NCBI GenBank assembly: GCA_009926525.1
Contig: RFOR01000011.1
Coordinates: 1-11,777, forward strand
Origin: Methylophilaceae bacterium
GTDB lineage: Bacteria; Pseudomonadota; Gammaproteobacteria; Burkholderiales; Methylophilaceae
Reading direction: 5' to 3'
DNA: 11,777 bases
Shown here: in pieces, positions 1-7,901 of the stretch
How the letters are laid out: each line of letters begins with the position of its first letter
How positions within the stretch are numbered: position 1 is the first letter of the stretch
Notes under the pieces: generated by a model
What the model was told of the DNA's origin: nothing
The model's database searches: none
Seen by the model: only the letters and a program-made list of their open reading frames with translations
Program-made: the position numbers and the translations under genes

Positions 1-167
1 TAGCCATCTAGCCAGTCGGTAATCGCAGCAAAACCAAAAATGGCGGTGGCAAGTAAGTTTGCTATATGCTGAGTTATGTAGTGCGGTTGTAAATAAAAAA
101 CACCCACAAACACCGGGATAAGAATAATCCGCGCCATCGTTAAGCTATTGGGTAAATTCCAAAACAT
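1..167 (-). CDS. pgsA: CDP-diacylglycerol-glycerol-3-phosphate 3-phosphatidyltransferase, N-terminal part
   Basis: Only the first 55 or so codons are in the window; the gene continues past the left edge. The reading begins MFWNLPNSLTMARIILIPVF, the typical start of PgsA with the N-terminal amphipathic NxxTxxR stretch leading into the first membrane helix. It then reaches ITDWLDG, the start of the CDP-alcohol phosphotransferase motif (D-x2-D-G-x2-A-R). The family makes phosphatidylglycerophosphate from CDP-diacylglycerol and glycerol-3-phosphate at the inner membrane, the committed step to phosphatidylglycerol and cardiolipin. The ATG overlaps the uvrC stop by one base (TAATG). AGGAG (complement of 176-180) lies 8 nt upstream inside uvrC, which fixes the start. 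The uvrC-pgsA order is common in proteobacteria. Identity is well supported, but the catalytic motif cannot be checked in full. Confidence 0.9.
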   Translation of the reverse strand, partial: MFWNLPNSLTMARIILIPVFVGVFYLQPHYITQHIANLLATAIFGFAAITDWLDG

Positions 168-1975
168 TAATGCAACTCCTGATATATTTTTTCGGCCAGC
201 ATTTGGCTTATCCCTTCGACTTGCGAAAGCTCATCCACACTGGCATTTTTAACGCCATCCAAGCCACCGAACCTTACTAACAAAGCCTTACGCCGTTTAG
301 CTCCTATACCATCAATATCTTCTAGAGATGAATGCATGCGCGCTTTACCACGCCTTGCTCTATGCCCTGTAATCGCAAATCGATGCGCTTCATCACGAAT
401 CTGTTGCAGCAGATGCAAGCCTATATGATCTTTCTTAAGTCCAACTGGCGCGTCTCTATCCGGAAAAAACATTTGCTCCAATCCCGGCCTGCGCTCTTCA
501 CCTTTGGCAATGCCAACCAAGAGGATATCAGCTAATCCAACTTCTTGCATAACATCGACCGCAACGCCTAATTGCCCTTTACCGCCATCAATAAACACTA
601 AATCTGGACGCTTACCCTCACCTGCTGCGACTTTCTTATAGCGGCGAGTTAAAGCATCACGCATCGCCGCGTAGTCATCGCCAGGCGTGATGCCTGTGAT
701 GTTATAGCGACGATATTCTGCATTTTGCATCGCACCTTTATCAAACACTACGCATGATGCAACGGTCGCTTCACCCATGGTATGACTAATATCGAAACAC
801 TCAATTCGCTCAACACTATCCCCCAAATCCAAAGCCTCGCGCAAAGCCAACAACCTAGCTTGCTGATTTGAATGTTGCGCAGAGCGTTGCTGAAGGGCTA
901 ACTGAGCGTTGGTTTCTGCCATTTTCATCCATACCCGTTTATCACCAACAGGGTTAGTATTAATGCGTACTTTGCGCCCTGCTTGCACGGAAAAGACCTC
1001 TTCCAAAGCCTCGGTTTCAATGGCTACACCAACAATCATAAGCGGTGGTACTTTTTGAGACACATAATATTGCTCTAAAAATGCCCGCATCGTGTCTTCC
1101 AACTCGCCACCATCCGCATTTTTCGGGAAAAAGCTTTTATCTCCGAGATGACGGCCGCCACGGATCATCACTAAATTGACACAATGTTGATCTTCGTGGG
1201 ACACACAAGCAATCACGTCAGCGTCATTCACTGCAAAATCACTCACAAACTGCTTGGCCTGAACTTGGCGCAAGCTTTGCATACGATCACGATACACTGC
1301 CGCCAATTCATAGGCTTCCGCTTCAGCAGCAGTCATCATTTTCTCGCCAAGCTCATCCAAGACTTGCTGCTCTTTACCCTGCAGAAACATGGTGGCATGA
1401 CTGACATCGCGGCGATAATCTTCTTCAGAAATCAAGCCCACGCAGGGCGCCGTACAGCGCTCAATTTGATATTGCAAACAAGGCCTTGTGCGATTAGAAA
1501 ACACCGTATTTTCACAAGTGCGCAACATAAACACTTTTTGTAATAACTGAATACTTTCGCGCACGGCAATCGAATTAGGAAAAGGGCCAAAATAGCTATT
1601 GCCTTTACGTTGCGTGCCACGATGAAAAGCTAAACGTGGATATTCATCGCCTGTTAGCGTAATGTAGGGATAGGTTTTATCATCACGGAACAACACGTTG
1701 TAACGCGGCATAAAACTTTTAATGAGATTGTTCTCAAGCAATAAAGCTTCTGCCTCAGTGTGCGTCACCGTGGTTTCAATATCAACGATTTGCGCGACCA
1801 TCATGCGCGTGCGGGGGCTGGGAATGTTTTTATTAAAGTAAGAGGAGACGCGCTTCTTTAAGTCTTTTGCCTTTCCCACATAAATGACCTCATCGCTGGC
1901 GTTTTTCATGCGATAAACACCCGGCAAGTTGGGTAAGTTTTTTAATATGGGTTTGGGGTTAAATGGCACGGTCAT
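167..1975 (-). CDS. uvrC: UvrABC system protein C (excinuclease subunit)
   Basis: UvrC makes the two incisions, 3' then 5' of a lesion, after UvrA/UvrB damage recognition in nucleotide excision repair. The 602-residue product matches the usual length (E. coli 610). In order: a GIY-YIG nuclease domain at about 17-95 (GVYRM, then IYVGKAKDLKKR); a four-cysteine region with Cys154, 166, 174 and 178, the spacing reported for the [4Fe-4S] cluster of this family; a UVR UvrB-binding helix at about 203-238; an RNase H-like endonuclease domain with CFDISHTMGE (Asp395), TPGDDYAAM (Asp433/434), FIDGGKGQ (Asp463) and DEAHRFAI (His531); and a C-terminal tandem helix-hairpin-helix from about 551. The ATG at 1975 fits the family N-terminus. 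No strong Shine-Dalgarno is seen, and the RIO kinase stop lies only 12 nt upstream, so translation may be coupled. All key residues are present and the gene looks functional. Confidence 0.98.
   Translation of the reverse strand: MTVPFNPKPILKNLPNLPGVYRMKNASDEVIYVGKAKDLKKRVSSYFNKNIPSPRTRMMVAQIVDIETTVTHTEAEALLLENNLIKSFMPRYNVLFRDDKTYPYITLTGDEYPRLAFHRGTQRKGNSYFGPFPNSIAVRESIQLLQKVFMLRTCENTVFSNRTRPCLQYQIERCTAPCVGLISEEDYRRDVSHATMFLQGKEQQVLDELGEKMMTAAEAEAYELAAVYRDRMQSLRQVQAKQFVSDFAVNDADVIACVSHEDQHCVNLVMIRGGRHLGDKSFFPKNADGGELEDTMRAFLEQYYVSQKVPPLMIVGVAIETEALEEVFSVQAGRKVRINTNPVGDKRVWMKMAETNAQLALQQRSAQHSNQQARLLALREALDLGDSVERIECFDISHTMGEATVASCVVFDKGAMQNAEYRRYNITGITPGDDYAAMRDALTRRYKKVAAGEGKRPDLVFIDGGKGQLGVAVDVMQEVGLADILLVGIAKGEERRPGLEQMFFPDRDAPVGLKKDHIGLHLLQQIRDEAHRFAITGHRARRGKARMHSSLEDIDGIGAKRRKALLVRFGGLDGVKNASVDELSQVEGISQMLAEKIYQELH
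176..180 (-). promoter_or_regulatory. Shine-Dalgarno of pgsA inside the uvrC 3' end
   Basis: On the minus strand this reads AGGAG, with an 8-nt spacer to the pgsA ATG at 167. It lies in the codons for the UvrC C-terminal QEL residues. With the TAATG junction it suggests that ribosomes finishing uvrC re-initiate on pgsA. Confidence 0.7.
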
Positions 1976-1987
1976 GTCTAAAACTTA

Positions 1988-2842
1988 TTACTTAATTCCC
2001 AACTCGGCCAAACGCAAACGCTTAGCCTCCTCTTCTTTACGCACATCATCAATCACACGCATCACCGTCTTCAAATCGACGGCTTTCGTACTTTCTCGGA
2101 AGCGCCCTGTTAATGGCGTTTCCAAAGTCAAATTGCCATGCGAGAACAAATCCCACATCTCTTTTGCATATTGCGTAGTAAGCAACTCTGGCGCAAAGCG
2201 ACCAAAGTAATCTCGTAGGTTATTCACATCCCGTTCCAGCATATCTTCAGCATGGTTATTACCTGCAGCATCTACCGCTTGAGGCAAATCGATAATCACA
2301 GGGCCATCACTTGCCAGCAAAATATTAAACTCAGATAAGTCGCCATGAATAATGCCCGCAGACAACATACGGACGACTTCACGTAACAAAATTTCGTGAT
2401 ATTTCAGCGCATCTTCTGGCGTAAAAGCAATGTCATTGAGTCTAGGCGCAGCGTTACCCTCTTCATCAACTACCAGTTCCATGAGTAGCACTCCCTCATA
2501 GAAATTATGTGGCTTAGGCACTCGAACGCCTGCTGCGGCAAGTCGATACAGCGCATCTACCTCATGACTTTGCCAAGCCTGCTCTTGTAGCTTACGGCCA
2601 TATTTTGAGCCTTTTTCCATGGCACGTGCTTGGCGACTATTCTTAGTCTTGCGGCCTTCTGTGTAGTCCACGCTTTGCCTAAAGCTTCGCTGATTGGCCT
2701 CCTTGTAAACTTTGGCACAGCGCACATCATCGCCGCAACGCACGACATAAACTGTCGCTTCTTTGCCACTCATGAGCTGGCGAATTACATCATCGACCAA
2801 ACCGTCTTCAACCAGCGGCTTGAGTCTTTCGGGTATTTTCAT
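1988..2842 (-). CDS. RIO-type serine/threonine protein kinase (bacterial RIO family)
   Basis: The 284-residue protein carries the RIO kinase signatures in order. These are the nucleotide loop SGKEATVY (25-32), the phosphate-binding lysine in CAKVYK (Lys44), a hinge-like LLMELV (119-124), the catalytic loop HGDLSEFN (166-173, with Asp168 and Asn173) and the metal-binding IDLPQ (Asp185). The C-terminus is rich in charged residues (VRKEEEAKRLRLAE). RIO kinases are atypical kinases or ATPases. In archaea and eukaryotes they act in ribosome maturation; the bacterial branch has poorly known targets. The gene lies 12 nt upstream of uvrC on the same strand, so co-transcription with repair and phospholipid genes is likely, though a functional link is not shown. 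The ATG at 2842 gives the standard N-terminus; only a weak GAG-type ribosome site precedes it. Confidence 0.93.
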   Translation of the reverse strand: MKIPERLKPLVEDGLVDDVIRQLMSGKEATVYVVRCGDDVRCAKVYKEANQRSFRQSVDYTEGRKTKNSRQARAMEKGSKYGRKLQEQAWQSHEVDALYRLAAAGVRVPKPHNFYEGVLLMELVVDEEGNAAPRLNDIAFTPEDALKYHEILLREVVRMLSAGIIHGDLSEFNILLASDGPVIIDLPQAVDAAGNNHAEDMLERDVNNLRDYFGRFAPELLTTQYAKEMWDLFSHGNLTLETPLTGRFRESTKAVDLKTVMRVIDDVRKEEEAKRLRLAELGIK

Positions 2843-2888
2843 TAAGTCTTACTCAAGTAATAATTTAGTAAAGTTATTTAATCTAACA

Positions 2889-3071
2889 TTATTCATCGAG
2901 CAACTTCCCGCCAATCGCCCAATCCTCATAAGCCACTTCATCAAACGTAATGTAGGTGTAGCTTGCCGGCTTATTCGCCACACGTTGCATAGTCTCCGTC
3001 ACTTCCTTAGCAATCTCAGCTTTTTGCTCACGAGTGAGTGCGCCAGCATGTTTAATATTGATATAAGGCAT
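2889..3071 (-). CDS. 4-oxalocrotonate tautomerase-family protein
   Basis: This is a 60-residue protein of the small tautomerase superfamily (classic members have about 62). It starts Met-Pro, so Met removal would expose the catalytic N-terminal proline. The pattern TREQKAEIAKEVTE followed by WAIGGKLL near the C-terminus matches the beta-alpha-beta fold and the FGIGG-type turn of 4-oxalocrotonate tautomerase. Numbered from Pro1, positions 11 and 39 are Leu and Tyr rather than the two substrate-binding arginines of the classic enzyme. Position 50 is Trp where the classic enzyme has Phe. A true muconate-pathway tautomerase is therefore unlikely and the substrate is unknown. A GAAAG ribosome site precedes the ATG. 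The RIO kinase starts 46 nt downstream with no clear terminator between, so it could belong to the same transcript. Confidence 0.88.
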   Translation of the reverse strand: MPYINIKHAGALTREQKAEIAKEVTETMQRVANKPASYTYITFDEVAYEDWAIGGKLLDE

Positions 3072-3182
3072 GATTTTTCTTTCAGAATTCGTTAAGCCTA
3101 CATGCTAGCTTATAGGCAACAAAAAAGCAGTCGTTTTTAAGTTGTTTTCACATTCATCACCAAGCAACAAACCGGTTAACGC

Positions 3183-3188
3183 TATAAT
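3183..3188 (+). promoter_or_regulatory. Candidate -10 box upstream of rlmJ
   Basis: A perfect TATAAT lies 41 nt before the expected rlmJ ATG at 3230, giving a leader of about 35 nt. No good -35 is found at 16-18 nt spacing (the 17-nt position reads CCAAGC), so this is a weak call. The 158-nt gap 3072-3229 must also hold the minus-strand tautomerase promoter, for which I found no convincing boxes. Confidence 0.3.
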
Positions 3189-3229
3189 GAGTATGTTCTT
3201 AATAAACCTACCATATCAGTCACCATCCA

Positions 3230-3245
3230 ATGCTCAGTTACCGCC
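3230..3245 (+). pseudogene. rlmJ: Displaced first codons of rlmJ (frameshifted N-terminus)
   Basis: The ATG at 3230 reads M-L-S-Y-R, the invariant start of RlmJ. The next expected residues are H-x-F-HAGNHADVLKH. Here the CGC for Arg5 is followed by one extra C (3245), and the rest of the motif, HAGNHADVLKHF, continues from 3246 in another frame. Relative to the family pattern, 9 nt (the H-x-F codons) are replaced by 1 nt, a net loss of 8. Read without a shift, the ATG frame stops at the TAA at 3272-3274. The lesion may be real or a sequence error. Confidence 0.75.
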
Positions 3246-3281
3246 CATGCAGGCAATCATGCCGATGTACTTAAACACTTT

Positions 3282-4082
3282 GTGCTTATGCAAGTCATCG
3301 CGCACGCCACGCAAAAGGACAAGCCTTTTTGGTATATTGACACCCATGCAGGTGCTGGCCAATACTCGCTAGACGCTGGCTATGCTTCACAAAATGCAGA
3401 ATATGAATCTGGCATTGCTAAGCTCTGGAACGAAAGCGATTTACCTCAACCACTCTTAAATTATGTTGGCTACATTAAAAGCGTCAATCAGCCCTCGAAC
3501 CCCAAAACAGCCAAGCTCAAGATGTATCCTGGCTCACCGCTATGCGCTCAAGCATTACTTAGAGCAGATGACCGCATGCGCTTATTTGAACTACATCCAA
3601 GTGATGTTGATATCTTGCGTGAAAATTTTAAAGGCCATCAACGCACCGTAAAAATAGACATGAGCAATGGCTTTGCTGGTATTAAAGCCATATTGCCACC
3701 ACCGCCTCGCCGAGCGGTCGTATTAATAGACCCACCTTATGAAGAGAAACAAGATTACCAACGTGTAGTTGAGATGATTAAAGACAGCCTACAACGCTTC
3801 GCGACTGGTACTTATATTGTGTGGTATCCGCTACTTCAACGCTCAGAACCCCTTCAAATGGTGGGAAAACTGAAGCAACTCGATTTAAAAAGCTGGCTCA
3901 ATGTAAGTTTGACTGTTCAAGAACCCTCCATCGAGGGCTTTGGCATGCATGGCAGCGGCTTGTTTATCGTAAACCCACCGTGGACGCTACCAAACACTTT
4001 AAATGAAGTGATGCCTTATGTAGCTGAAAAACTTGCTGTGGATGACGGTGCAAGCTTTGAGATCGACAGCCATATTAGCTAA
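3282..4082 (+). CDS. rlmJ: 23S rRNA (adenine(2030)-N6)-methyltransferase, N-terminus out of frame
   Basis: RlmJ uses SAM to methylate A2030 of 23S rRNA. The given span is the longest intact reading from a possible start codon (GTG at 3282). In the same frame the conserved HAGNHADVLKHF is coded from 3246, but no start codon lies upstream before the stop at 3177-3179. The body is intact. Numbered from the GTG, it has the SAM-site motif YIDTHAGAG (18-26), PGSP (83-86), LFELHP (101-106), the N6-adenine methyltransferase motif DPPY (150-153) and a C-terminal GSGLFIVNPPW. The full protein would be about 283 residues, as in E. coli (280). From memory of E. coli work, Tyr4, His6, Lys18 and Asp164 matter for activity; a GTG-initiated product keeps only the last. 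The real gene begins at 3230 but is broken there. Either the sequence has an indel error, or this is a recent pseudogene. Confidence 0.85.
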   Translation: MLMQVIAHATQKDKPFWYIDTHAGAGQYSLDAGYASQNAEYESGIAKLWNESDLPQPLLNYVGYIKSVNQPSNPKTAKLKMYPGSPLCAQALLRADDRMRLFELHPSDVDILRENFKGHQRTVKIDMSNGFAGIKAILPPPPRRAVVLIDPPYEEKQDYQRVVEMIKDSLQRFATGTYIVWYPLLQRSEPLQMVGKLKQLDLKSWLNVSLTVQEPSIEGFGMHGSGLFIVNPPWTLPNTLNEVMPYVAEKLAVDDGASFEIDSHIS

Positions 4083-5188
4083 ATACTCTGGGCTTCCAAA
4101 TAGCTATCTGTAGCTGGCTCAGTATAAAGATTAAAGTGATACACGGTTAAAGTTCTTCCATCTTCTGTTTCAACTTTTACGCGCCATTCCCCTGACTGAA
4201 CATTCTGTTTATAGGTGTAGCCACGAAAGCCGCCCTGCCTACCCCCTGATAAGCCAAAACCAATGCGCGATGCAGCTTGCCAGCCCAGCTTCTCATCGTA
4301 ATGCTCCCAACGATGATAAAGCGTTGTGCTAATACCAGTAGGTGCGAATACTGCTGAAACGCAATAAACACGGGCACCTGCAGGGACATGAAGGTCATTT
4401 GATAATAATCGCCAAGGCTTATACCAAGGGGACTTTTCTACCGAAACAACCATGTCGCCATTACTTTTTTCTAGATTGAGCCCGACTTGCATATCGCGCT
4501 TCACCAAAGGCACTGGCGGAATAAAGTCAAAAATGTAAGCCAGACTTAACACACCTGCAATCGTCCAAACAGGCCAAGCACGACCTGGACATCCCGGTGT
4601 TTTTTTACGCAAATAATGCGTGAGTAAGGCGCCAGCAAGCGTACTCAAATAAAACCAAACAGCGAGAATGCTACCCAGCATAAAGGGCAACAAAAAGTTA
4701 AATACCAAAATCGCACACAGGCCGAAAAGCGCCCAAGTCAGGGTAAAGCGTTGATAGTGATGGTCAATATACTCATTAGCGACAAGCAAAAAGCCCAAGC
4801 CCAGCGACCAAAAGAGCGCAAGGAAGTGATTTGCACTTTTAAAATACATAATAAATAAGCAGCTAAACAAGCTACCAAATAAGAATTGTAGGATAAAAAT
4901 TGGCGCATTTTTTTGCCACTCAGGTCGAATGGAGTGCTTCAGCTGTTCCATTTCAGACATGCCAGCATGCGCATGACTTCTATGCCCCATCCAATAGAGA
5001 ATCAAACCCGCGGCAAGTAAATACCCAGCAAGAAACCACAAATCAGAAGGATTGATTTGGCGTCCAATGGTAAGTGCATCCCACAAAAATCCGCCAAGAA
5101 ATGCAATAGCTGGCAACAGATTCTTTAGGCTCAATGTTTTATCGAGCTTAAAGAACCTTGCTAAAAACTGACTAAGAAACTTGAGCAA
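4079..5188 (-). CDS. DUF2914 domain-containing integral membrane protein
   Basis: A 369-residue protein with about seven predicted membrane helices (roughly 23-41, 50-68, 96-115, 121-138, 149-167, 171-191 and 206-223). A soluble C-terminal part follows from 230. Residues about 288-355 ([11 protein letters not shown], then RGYTYKQ, then [15 protein letters not shown]) match the DUF2914 pattern, in which a predicted beta-rich domain ends in a GEWRV-x-V-x-x-x-DG motif. The function of the family is not known to me. The start is TTG at 5188: an in-frame TAG lies two codons upstream and no ATG occurs until about codon 67. It overlaps the acnB 3' end by 17 nt, so it is probably translated by coupling to acnB. 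Its TAG overlaps the rlmJ TAA tail-to-tail by 4 nt. The domain call is good; the exact start is less sure. Confidence 0.85.
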   Translation of the reverse strand: MLKFLSQFLARFFKLDKTLSLKNLLPAIAFLGGFLWDALTIGRQINPSDLWFLAGYLLAAGLILYWMGHRSHAHAGMSEMEQLKHSIRPEWQKNAPIFILQFLFGSLFSCLFIMYFKSANHFLALFWSLGLGFLLVANEYIDHHYQRFTLTWALFGLCAILVFNFLLPFMLGSILAVWFYLSTLAGALLTHYLRKKTPGCPGRAWPVWTIAGVLSLAYIFDFIPPVPLVKRDMQVGLNLEKSNGDMVVSVEKSPWYKPWRLLSNDLHVPAGARVYCVSAVFAPTGISTTLYHRWEHYDEKLGWQAASRIGFGLSGGRQGGFRGYTYKQNVQSGEWRVKVETEDGRTLTVYHFNLYTEPATDSYLEAQSI

Positions 5189-7757
5189 TGCCTATCACTT
5201 TTTTAGGTTGATACTCATCCATCAAATTGAAGTTGAGGTACTGATAGATTTGCGCGTGATGGGCGCTGATGGTGTCGCCGACCACTTGCAAGTATTCTGC
5301 TGTGCTTGGTAAGCGACCTAGTTTTGCGCACACTGCAGCAAGTTCAGCAGAGCCTAAGTACACACGCGCATCTTTGCCCATGCGGTTGTCGAAGTTTCTT
5401 GTACTGGTCGAGAAGACAGTGGCTTTGTCTGCCACACGCGCTTGGTTACCCATGCAGAGTGAACAGCCAGGCATTTCCATTCTTGCGCCTGCAATGCCGA
5501 AGGTGGAGTAAACGCCTTCATCACGAAGCTGTGCTTCGTCCATCCGGGTCGGCGGTGCAACCCAAAGTCTGGTTGGAATTGCGCCTTGGCCTTCAAGTAC
5601 TTTCGCTGCGGCGCGGTAATGACCAATGTTGGTCATACAGCTACCGATAAAGACTTCATCAATCTTGTCGTTCTGCACAGCAGAGAGTGGCTTGATGTCA
5701 TCTGGATCGTTAGGACAAGCAACCAGCGGTTCTTTGATTTGGTTTAAATCAATCTCAAAGATGTGGGCATATTCTGCATCTGCATCTGGTTCAAGCAGTG
5801 TTGGGTTGGCAAGCCAGGCTTCCATAGACTCAATACGGCGTTTTAATGTCCGTGCATCTTCATAGCCATGGTCTATCATGTTTTGCATGAGCACGATGTT
5901 TGATTTTAAGAACTCAATCACAGGCTCTTTGTTTAATTTGACCGTACAGCCATTGGCTGAACGTTCAGCAGAAGCATCGGCAAACTCAAAGGCTTGTTCT
6001 ACTTTAAGATCAGGCAAGCCTTCAATCTCGAGTACGCGGCCGTTAAAGATGTTCTTCTTGCCTTTCTTATCGGTGGTGAGCTCACCTGCTTGAATGGCTA
6101 CATACGGAATAGCATTTACTAAATCACGTAGGGTAATCCCTGGTTGCATTTCGCCTTTGAAGCGAACCAAGACTGATTCAGGCATATCAAGTGGCATCAC
6201 CCCCATGGCAGCTGCAAAGGCGACCAAGCCTGAACCTGCTGGGAAGGAAATGCCAATGGGGAAGCGGGTATGAGAGTCACCACCAGTCCCCACGGTATCA
6301 GGCAGGATCATGCGGTTAATCCAGGAGTGGATGACCCCATCACCAGGACGTAAGGATACTCCCCCACGACTCGACATAAATTCAGGCAGGCTGTGTTGTA
6401 GCTTGATATCGACAGGCTTAGGATAAGCTGCGGTATGACAGAAGCTTTGCATGACGAGGTCAGCGCTAAAGCCTAAGCAAGCAAGCTCTTTTAGTTCATC
6501 ACGGGTCATGCCGCCTGTGGTGTCTTGAGAGCCTACGGTTGTGGCTTTCGGTTCACAGTAAGTACCAGGACGGACACCCACGCCTTCAGGGAGTCCGCAA
6601 GCGCGGCCGACCATCTTCTGGGCCAGCGTATAACCCTTGCCAGTATCTTTAGGGGCAATGGGATGAATGAAGAGATTTGATGCCGGTAAGCCTAGTGTAT
6701 TTCTGGCATTGGTGGTTAAACCACGCCCAATGATGAGGGGAATACGGCCGCCGGCACGGACTTCATCGGCAATGGTGAGCGGGGCCATATCAAAGGTGGC
6801 GAGAACTGCGCCTGACTCACTAGAGATCGTCCCTTGATAAGGACGAATCACCATGATGTCGCCTGTATTGAGTTTGCTCACATCGCATTGAATCGGGAAG
6901 GCACCAGAGTCTTCTGCTGTATTAAAGAAGATCGGGGCAATCTTGCCGCCAATCACCACACCGCCAGTGCGCTTGTTTGGGATGTGAGGGATGTCATCAC
7001 CCATATACCACTGCAAGGAGTTAATGGCAGATTTACGTGATGAGCCAGTACCGACGACATCACCGACATAAGCAAGGGGTAAGCCGTGTTGCGCTTTGAG
7101 GGATTCAATCACACTTAAAGCTTCAGGCATCTTGTTCACGAGCATCGCTTTAGCGTGCTGTGGAATATCCGGACGAGACCAAGCTTCCTGGGCAGGAGAG
7201 AGATCATCGGTATTGGTTTCACCTGCCACTTTAAACACCACCACACGGATTTCATCAGCCAGTTGAGGGCGAGCAGTAAACCATTCACCGGCCGCCCAAG
7301 ACTCAATAAGCTTCTTGGCATGGGCATTACCAGCCTTCATCTTGGCTGCCACATCATGATAAGCATCAAACATGAGGATGGTATGAGAGAGAATACGGCC
7401 AGCTTCAGCAGCAAGCGCAGCATCTGAGCTATCGAGCAATGCGACTAAGGCTTGTACGTTATAGCCGCCTAACATGGTACCAAGCAACTTGACCGCATGG
7501 TGCGGTGACACCAAGGCTGACTGAGCAACTCCCTTCGCCAGATCAGCCAAGAAAGCCGCCTTCACATACGCGGCCTGATCCACACCAGCAGGGATACGGT
7601 TCTCGAGTAAATCAACAAGCTCAGCAGCATCCGGTGAATTCGCAGGGGTGACCTTCAGCAGTTCGACTAAAGAAGCAACTTGCTCTGCATTCAACGGCAA
7701 TGGCGGCAAGCCAACTGCAGAACGCTCAGCAATGTGGGTGTGGTAGGTGGTGAGCAT
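5172..7757 (-). CDS. acnB: Aconitate hydratase B (bifunctional aconitase / 2-methylisocitrate dehydratase)
   Basis: AcnB interconverts citrate and isocitrate through cis-aconitate with a [4Fe-4S] cluster; the family also dehydrates or hydrates 2-methyl(iso)citrate intermediates. The product is 861 residues (E. coli 865). The first 160 or so residues are the AcnB-specific HEAT-like domain, from [13 protein letters not shown]. The swivel domain follows ([35 protein letters not shown]), then the three catalytic domains ([27 protein letters not shown]). Cluster ligands are Cys707 in GSCMTN and Cys765/Cys768 in PGCSLCMGN, spaced as in E. coli (710/769/772). The ATG at 7757 has a GGA-type ribosome site and a strong promoter upstream. 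A DUF2914 membrane protein starts inside its 3' end. Homologous E. coli acnB mRNA is regulated at stability level by its own apo-protein; nothing here shows whether that applies. Identity is certain. Confidence 0.98.
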   Translation of the reverse strand: MLTTYHTHIAERSAVGLPPLPLNAEQVASLVELLKVTPANSPDAAELVDLLENRIPAGVDQAAYVKAAFLADLAKGVAQSALVSPHHAVKLLGTMLGGYNVQALVALLDSSDAALAAEAGRILSHTILMFDAYHDVAAKMKAGNAHAKKLIESWAAGEWFTARPQLADEIRVVVFKVAGETNTDDLSPAQEAWSRPDIPQHAKAMLVNKMPEALSVIESLKAQHGLPLAYVGDVVGTGSSRKSAINSLQWYMGDDIPHIPNKRTGGVVIGGKIAPIFFNTAEDSGAFPIQCDVSKLNTGDIMVIRPYQGTISSESGAVLATFDMAPLTIADEVRAGGRIPLIIGRGLTTNARNTLGLPASNLFIHPIAPKDTGKGYTLAQKMVGRACGLPEGVGVRPGTYCEPKATTVGSQDTTGGMTRDELKELACLGFSADLVMQSFCHTAAYPKPVDIKLQHSLPEFMSSRGGVSLRPGDGVIHSWINRMILPDTVGTGGDSHTRFPIGISFPAGSGLVAFAAAMGVMPLDMPESVLVRFKGEMQPGITLRDLVNAIPYVAIQAGELTTDKKGKKNIFNGRVLEIEGLPDLKVEQAFEFADASAERSANGCTVKLNKEPVIEFLKSNIVLMQNMIDHGYEDARTLKRRIESMEAWLANPTLLEPDADAEYAHIFEIDLNQIKEPLVACPNDPDDIKPLSAVQNDKIDEVFIGSCMTNIGHYRAAAKVLEGQGAIPTRLWVAPPTRMDEAQLRDEGVYSTFGIAGARMEMPGCSLCMGNQARVADKATVFSTSTRNFDNRMGKDARVYLGSAELAAVCAKLGRLPSTAEYLQVVGDTISAHHAQIYQYLNFNLMDEYQPKKVIGIAQVS

Positions 7758-7797
7758 TAAAATTCCAAGCTTTTAAATAAATGAATAATTAGCCGCA

Positions 7798-7826
7798 ATT
7801 ATACAGGCGACGCACATGGCTTCCAA
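7798..7826 (-). promoter_or_regulatory. Sigma70-type promoter of acnB
   Basis: On the minus strand, -35 TTGGAA (complement of 7821-7826, 4 of 6 consensus), an exact 17-nt spacer and -10 TATAAT (complement of 7798-7803, 6 of 6). Transcription would begin near 7790, giving a leader of about 33 nt before the acnB ATG. The rest of the gap between acnB and the EF-hand gene (7758-7901) holds nothing else I can support. Confidence 0.75.
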
Positions 7827-7901
7827 CGACAGATTAAAAACTACTGACAAAACCTAGTGAATGAGATGCAATGAATATGCCAGAGTTGGCGAATAGATTA
7901 T

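Noticed and set aside
1184..1543. A 119-codon plus-strand open frame inside uvrC
   Set aside because: It is antisense to well-conserved uvrC coding sequence, has no ribosome site or family resemblance, and is explained by the uvrC codon pattern.
3096..3118. Inverted repeat GCCTA...TAGGC between the tautomerase gene and rlmJ
   Set aside because: Five pairs with a 12-nt loop; the nearby A run is on the wrong side for a terminator of either gene. It could be a regulator site but nothing else supports that.
3242..3250. Programmed +1 frameshift at CGC-CCA as a regulatory device for rlmJ
   Set aside because: No rare-codon or stop-codon pause lies at the shift point and no stimulatory element is evident. 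Relative to the family, the H-x-F codons are also missing, which points to a deletion rather than programmed recoding.
3142..3372. A 76-codon open frame across the rlmJ start, plus strand
   Set aside because: It encodes no recognisable protein and is an alternate frame of the rlmJ upstream and N-terminal region. The conserved residues are read from the other two frames.
5306..5650. A 114-codon plus-strand open frame inside acnB
   Set aside because: It is an antisense shadow of the conserved acnB C-terminal region that carries the cluster cysteines. Its product shows no protein-like pattern.
7878..7893. Small inverted repeat GCCA-GAGT-TGGC downstream of the EF-hand gene
   Set aside because: The stem has only 4 pairs and no T run follows on the minus strand, so it does not qualify as a rho-independent terminator.
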